6,697 nucleotides of DNA from assembly GCA_002311335.1 (NCBI GenBank), contig DBZX01000043.1:1-6697 (forward strand), read 5' to 3'. The translations under genes and the position numbers were made by a program. Numbering within the stretch: the first letter of the stretch is position 1; each line of letters begins with the position of its first letter. This DNA comes from a bacterium UBP10_UBA1149 (GTDB lineage Bacteria; Desulfobacterota; Binatia; UBA1149). A model generated the notes under the pieces. That model searched no databases and was not told the origin of the DNA. It saw nothing but the letters and a program-made list of their open reading frames with translations. Shown here piece after piece: positions 5,084-6,697 of this stretch.

Positions 5084-6571
5084 CTACCCGGCCGGGCAGT
5101 CGCGAATGAAGGGAATGGGGACGCAGTCGGCACCGTTGCCCAGGATACTGTCGATGCCGTCGCGCAGCGCGCGGGCCGCGTCGTTGCCGATGTCGTTGAT
5201 TCCCGACGCGCCGCTCTTGCTACCGGGCGGCTGATCGCAGCTGCGGTTGCTGAGCAGGGTGGCGAGCAGCGCCGTGGGGGTGAAAGCGCGTCGCGGAAAC
5301 GCCACCCGGGGTTCGTTAACGCTCCCGGTCATCGCGAAGGGGACGTACTTCCAGCGTAGCGTACGGCTGCCGGTGGGATCGGTGTCGTCTTCGATCTGCT
5401 CGGTCTCGCAGCGCATGAGGGGGCGTACCCAGGAGGGCAGGTCGAGTTTGTCGTCCTCGTCGTTAGCGCCCGCCCAGGCCTCGACGTCCCAGTCGCCGTC
5501 CAGGTCTACCGTACCCATCAAGAGCACGCGTTCGCTCTCGCCTCCCAGCACGATGCGCTCGCTGCTCACGCTGCCCGAGGTCACGATGAGCTCGCCGCCG
5601 GATTTGTTCAGCGGCAGTGAAGTGAGACCCCCGAGTCCGGTGAGCGACGCTACGGTGTTGAGCAGCTCGGAGCCCTCGATCCGGCCCTTGTCGATGTTGA
5701 ACCTGCCGCGGCCCTGCAGCAGTTCGGCCCAGTGCGCTTCTTTGCCCTCGACTTGCCGCTGTTCTGAAGAACGCGGGTCGGCCATAGCGAAGTTGGCCTC
5801 CAGGGAGAGCTCCCCCCTCAGGCGGATGGGCAGGTCGAAAGCCTCTGCAAGAATCTTGAGGTCGATCTCCTCGGCCCACACGCCCACGCCCAGCGAAGGG
5901 GGTGAGTCGCCGAGGTTGGCCTCGCCACTTGCCGTCAGCGTGCCGTCGGCGGTCTCCAGGCTCAGCTCGGTGAGTTTCACCCGGTCGCCTGAAATGCGAA
6001 GTTGCGCCTTTATGTCCTGCGCCAGCAGGTCGCCGTACTCAACCACGCCGTGCTTCATGTTGAGAGTTATTTTCAGCGGCTCGGCGTCCTCGGGGTCGCC
6101 GTTGTCATCGCCCGGCTGCGTGTTGTCGGTGAGCATGGCGACAAGCGAAGAAGCGTTGAGTCGTCCGTCAGCGGCTCTGCGCAGGTAGACGGTGGGCTCC
6201 AGAAGGTCTACCCGGCTCACGTGCAGCTTTCCGTTGAGCAGCTCGGCCCAGTCTATTCGCAGTTCAACCTGCGATGAGTACGCGAACACGTCCCCTTCGC
6301 TGTCGGCAAAATCGGCGTGCTCGCCGATGACCAGCCCGCCCAGCAGCAAGCCGTCTCTTCGCAGCGCGACCTTCTCCACCGAAAGATCGCGTTGCCAGCG
6401 TTGTTCGAGGGGCGCAAAGACATTGCTGTCGACCCATTCGGGCGTAAAAACATAGCGGCCCCACAACCACAGGCCCAGCACCAGCAGGGCAGTTATCAGG
6501 GCCAGGAGGCCCAGCACGCGGCCGGCAGCAGCGCCCCGCGTGCGCGGGTTCCCTGTGGGCACATAATTCAT
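5084..6571 (-). CDS. AsmA-family inner-membrane-anchored protein
   Basis: A 495-residue protein with one N-terminal membrane segment (about 17-38) preceded by a basic stretch, and a large beta-rich part that should lie in the periplasm. Alternating short beta strands (for example VELRIDW, KLHVSRVDLLEPTVYL, GVVEYGDLLAQDIKAQLRI) and a C-terminal block at about 285-425 starting GRGRFNIDKGRIEGSELL match the AsmA C-terminal signature of repeated G-x-G and I-x-x-G-x-I elements. AsmA/TamB relatives are thought to be bridge-like carriers that move phospholipid between the inner and outer membranes. An acidic linker sits at about 143-153, and another Asp/Glu-rich patch at about 371-398. The last 50 residues contain three Cys. 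The ATG at 6571 is chosen over a GTG two codons upstream because AGGTGG sits directly before it, and the GTG is part of that element. It is followed closely by gluQ. The exact AsmA subfamily is not resolved. Confidence 0.82.
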   Translation of the reverse strand: MNYVPTGNPRTRGAAAGRVLGLLALITALLVLGLWLWGRYVFTPEWVDSNVFAPLEQRWQRDLSVEKVALRRDGLLLGGLVIGEHADFADSEGDVFAYSSQVELRIDWAELLNGKLHVSRVDLLEPTVYLRRAADGRLNASSLVAMLTDNTQPGDDNGDPEDAEPLKITLNMKHGVVEYGDLLAQDIKAQLRISGDRVKLTELSLETADGTLTASGEANLGDSPPSLGVGVWAEEIDLKILAEAFDLPIRLRGELSLEANFAMADPRSSEQRQVEGKEAHWAELLQGRGRFNIDKGRIEGSELLNTVASLTGLGGLTSLPLNKSGGELIVTSGSVSSERIVLGGESERVLLMGTVDLDGDWDVEAWAGANDEDDKLDLPSWVRPLMRCETEQIEDDTDPTGSRTLRWKYVPFAMTGSVNEPRVAFPRRAFTPTALLATLLSNRSCDQPPGSKSGASGINDIGNDAARALRDGIDSILGNGADCVPIPFIRDCPAG

Positions 6572-6573
6572 CG

Positions 6574-6579
6574 CCACCT
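6574..6579 (-). promoter_or_regulatory. Shine-Dalgarno AGGTGG deciding the AsmA-family start
   Basis: AGGTGG ends 2 nt before the ATG at 6571, with its AGG core 5 nt from the start codon. It is the only clear Shine-Dalgarno sequence I find in front of any gene in this window. It also contains the GTG at 6577, which makes that upstream codon an unlikely start. Confidence 0.6.
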
Positions 6580-6608
6580 GTATAACGCGAGCGGCGGGTT
6601 CGCGCCAA
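6579..6608 (-). promoter_or_regulatory. Weak sigma-70-like promoter before the AsmA-family gene
   Basis: TTGGCG (6603-6608) and TATACA (6579-6584) on the minus strand are 18 nt apart, and each matches the consensus at four of six positions. They lie in the only gap that follows a complete stop codon of a seemingly unrelated gene, so a promoter here is plausible. Initiation would fall at or inside the Shine-Dalgarno region, giving an almost leaderless mRNA. The call is therefore weak. Confidence 0.25.
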
Positions 6609-6625
6609 GGCTGTGTTTCGGCCCA

Positions 6626-6638
6626 GGGCGCTTCGCCC
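6626..6638. other. Short GC-rich hairpin after the upstream gene
   Basis: GGGCG and CGCCC arms of five bases with a three-base loop lie 6 nt beyond the TAA of the partial gene at the right edge. No T-run follows on the minus strand, so it could assist Rho-dependent termination or 3' end protection but is not a canonical intrinsic terminator. Confidence 0.3.
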
Positions 6639-6644
6639 GCGCGC

Positions 6645-6697
6645 TTACTGCACGCCCAGGAGCATGGATATGCTGCCGTTGCCCTGGGCCAGTGGCT
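6645..6697 (-). CDS. C-terminal end of an unidentified protein (flagellin-like tail?)
   Basis: Sixteen complete codons before a TAA read PLAQGNGSISMLLGVQ; the gene enters from beyond the right edge. The pattern LAQ-x-N followed by a short amphipathic run ending in LLG resembles the conserved C-terminal helix of flagellins (typically LAQAN...LL). The match is short and the Gly residues are unusual for that helix. The frame is chosen because it gives this helix-like tail and stops cleanly; neither other minus-strand frame gives a recognisable end. Identity is tentative. Confidence 0.35.
   Translation of the reverse strand, partial: PLAQGNGSISMLLGVQ

Noticed and set aside
5247..6188. 313-codon open frame on the plus strand
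   Set aside because: It is antisense to the AsmA-family gene and extremely Ser/Arg-rich without recognisable motifs, so it is a codon-bias shadow.
6626..6638. Intrinsic terminator after the right-edge gene
   Set aside because: The stem is short and no T-run follows on the minus strand, so it is listed only as a hairpin.
1..6697. CRISPR array, tRNA or rRNA gene, insertion sequence or attachment site
   Set aside because: No regularly spaced repeats, no cloverleaf-like gene with tRNA box motifs, no transposase frame and no long terminal repeats were seen. Coding sequence fills nearly the whole window.

Overview
The window is a GC-rich stretch of a Gram-negative bacterial chromosome. Every gene I can support lies on the minus strand, so genes are described in transcription order, from high to low coordinates. 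The Gram-negative assignment rests on an AsmA-family protein, GluQ (glutamyl-Q tRNA(Asp) synthetase) and a set of type IV pilin-like proteins. The order tmk-holB-metG and the single-knuckle zinc site in MetRS lean towards a deltaproteobacterial-type lineage, but the sequence does not fix the taxon.

Layout from right to left: (1) the last 16 codons of an unidentified gene (6645-6697), whose tail loosely resembles a flagellin C-terminus; (2) an approximately 73-nt gap with a weak promoter-like element and the only good Shine-Dalgarno sequence in the window; (3) an AsmA-family membrane-anchored protein (5084-6571); (4) gluQ (4057-5076), which makes the glutamyl-queuosine modification of tRNA(Asp); (5) four small overlapping or abutting genes (4008 down to 2351) that look like a minor pilin/pseudopilin cassette in the order FimT/GspH, PilV/GspI, PilW/GspJ, PilX/GspK; (6) tmk (thymidylate kinase, 1638-2279); (7) holB (DNA polymerase III delta-prime, 577-1641), coupled to tmk through an ATGA overlap; (8) the N-terminal 186 codons of metG (methionyl-tRNA synthetase), cut by the left edge.

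From the AsmA gene to metG, all gaps are 71 nt or less, several genes overlap, and no convincing terminator is visible. The eight genes may therefore be one operon or a few overlapping ones. The core functions are DNA replication and dTTP supply (tmk, holB) and tRNA charging or modification (metG, gluQ). The surface-structure cassette sits between these two parts. Its four products should be inner-membrane proteins that prime or tip a type IV pilus or a type II secretion pseudopilus. The rest of that machine (PilB/C/D/M-Q or GspD-G) is not in the window.

No RNA genes, CRISPR arrays, insertion sequences, phage genes or attachment sites were seen. I do not see a clear undescribed system. The most unusual item is the degenerate pilin cassette inside a housekeeping operon.
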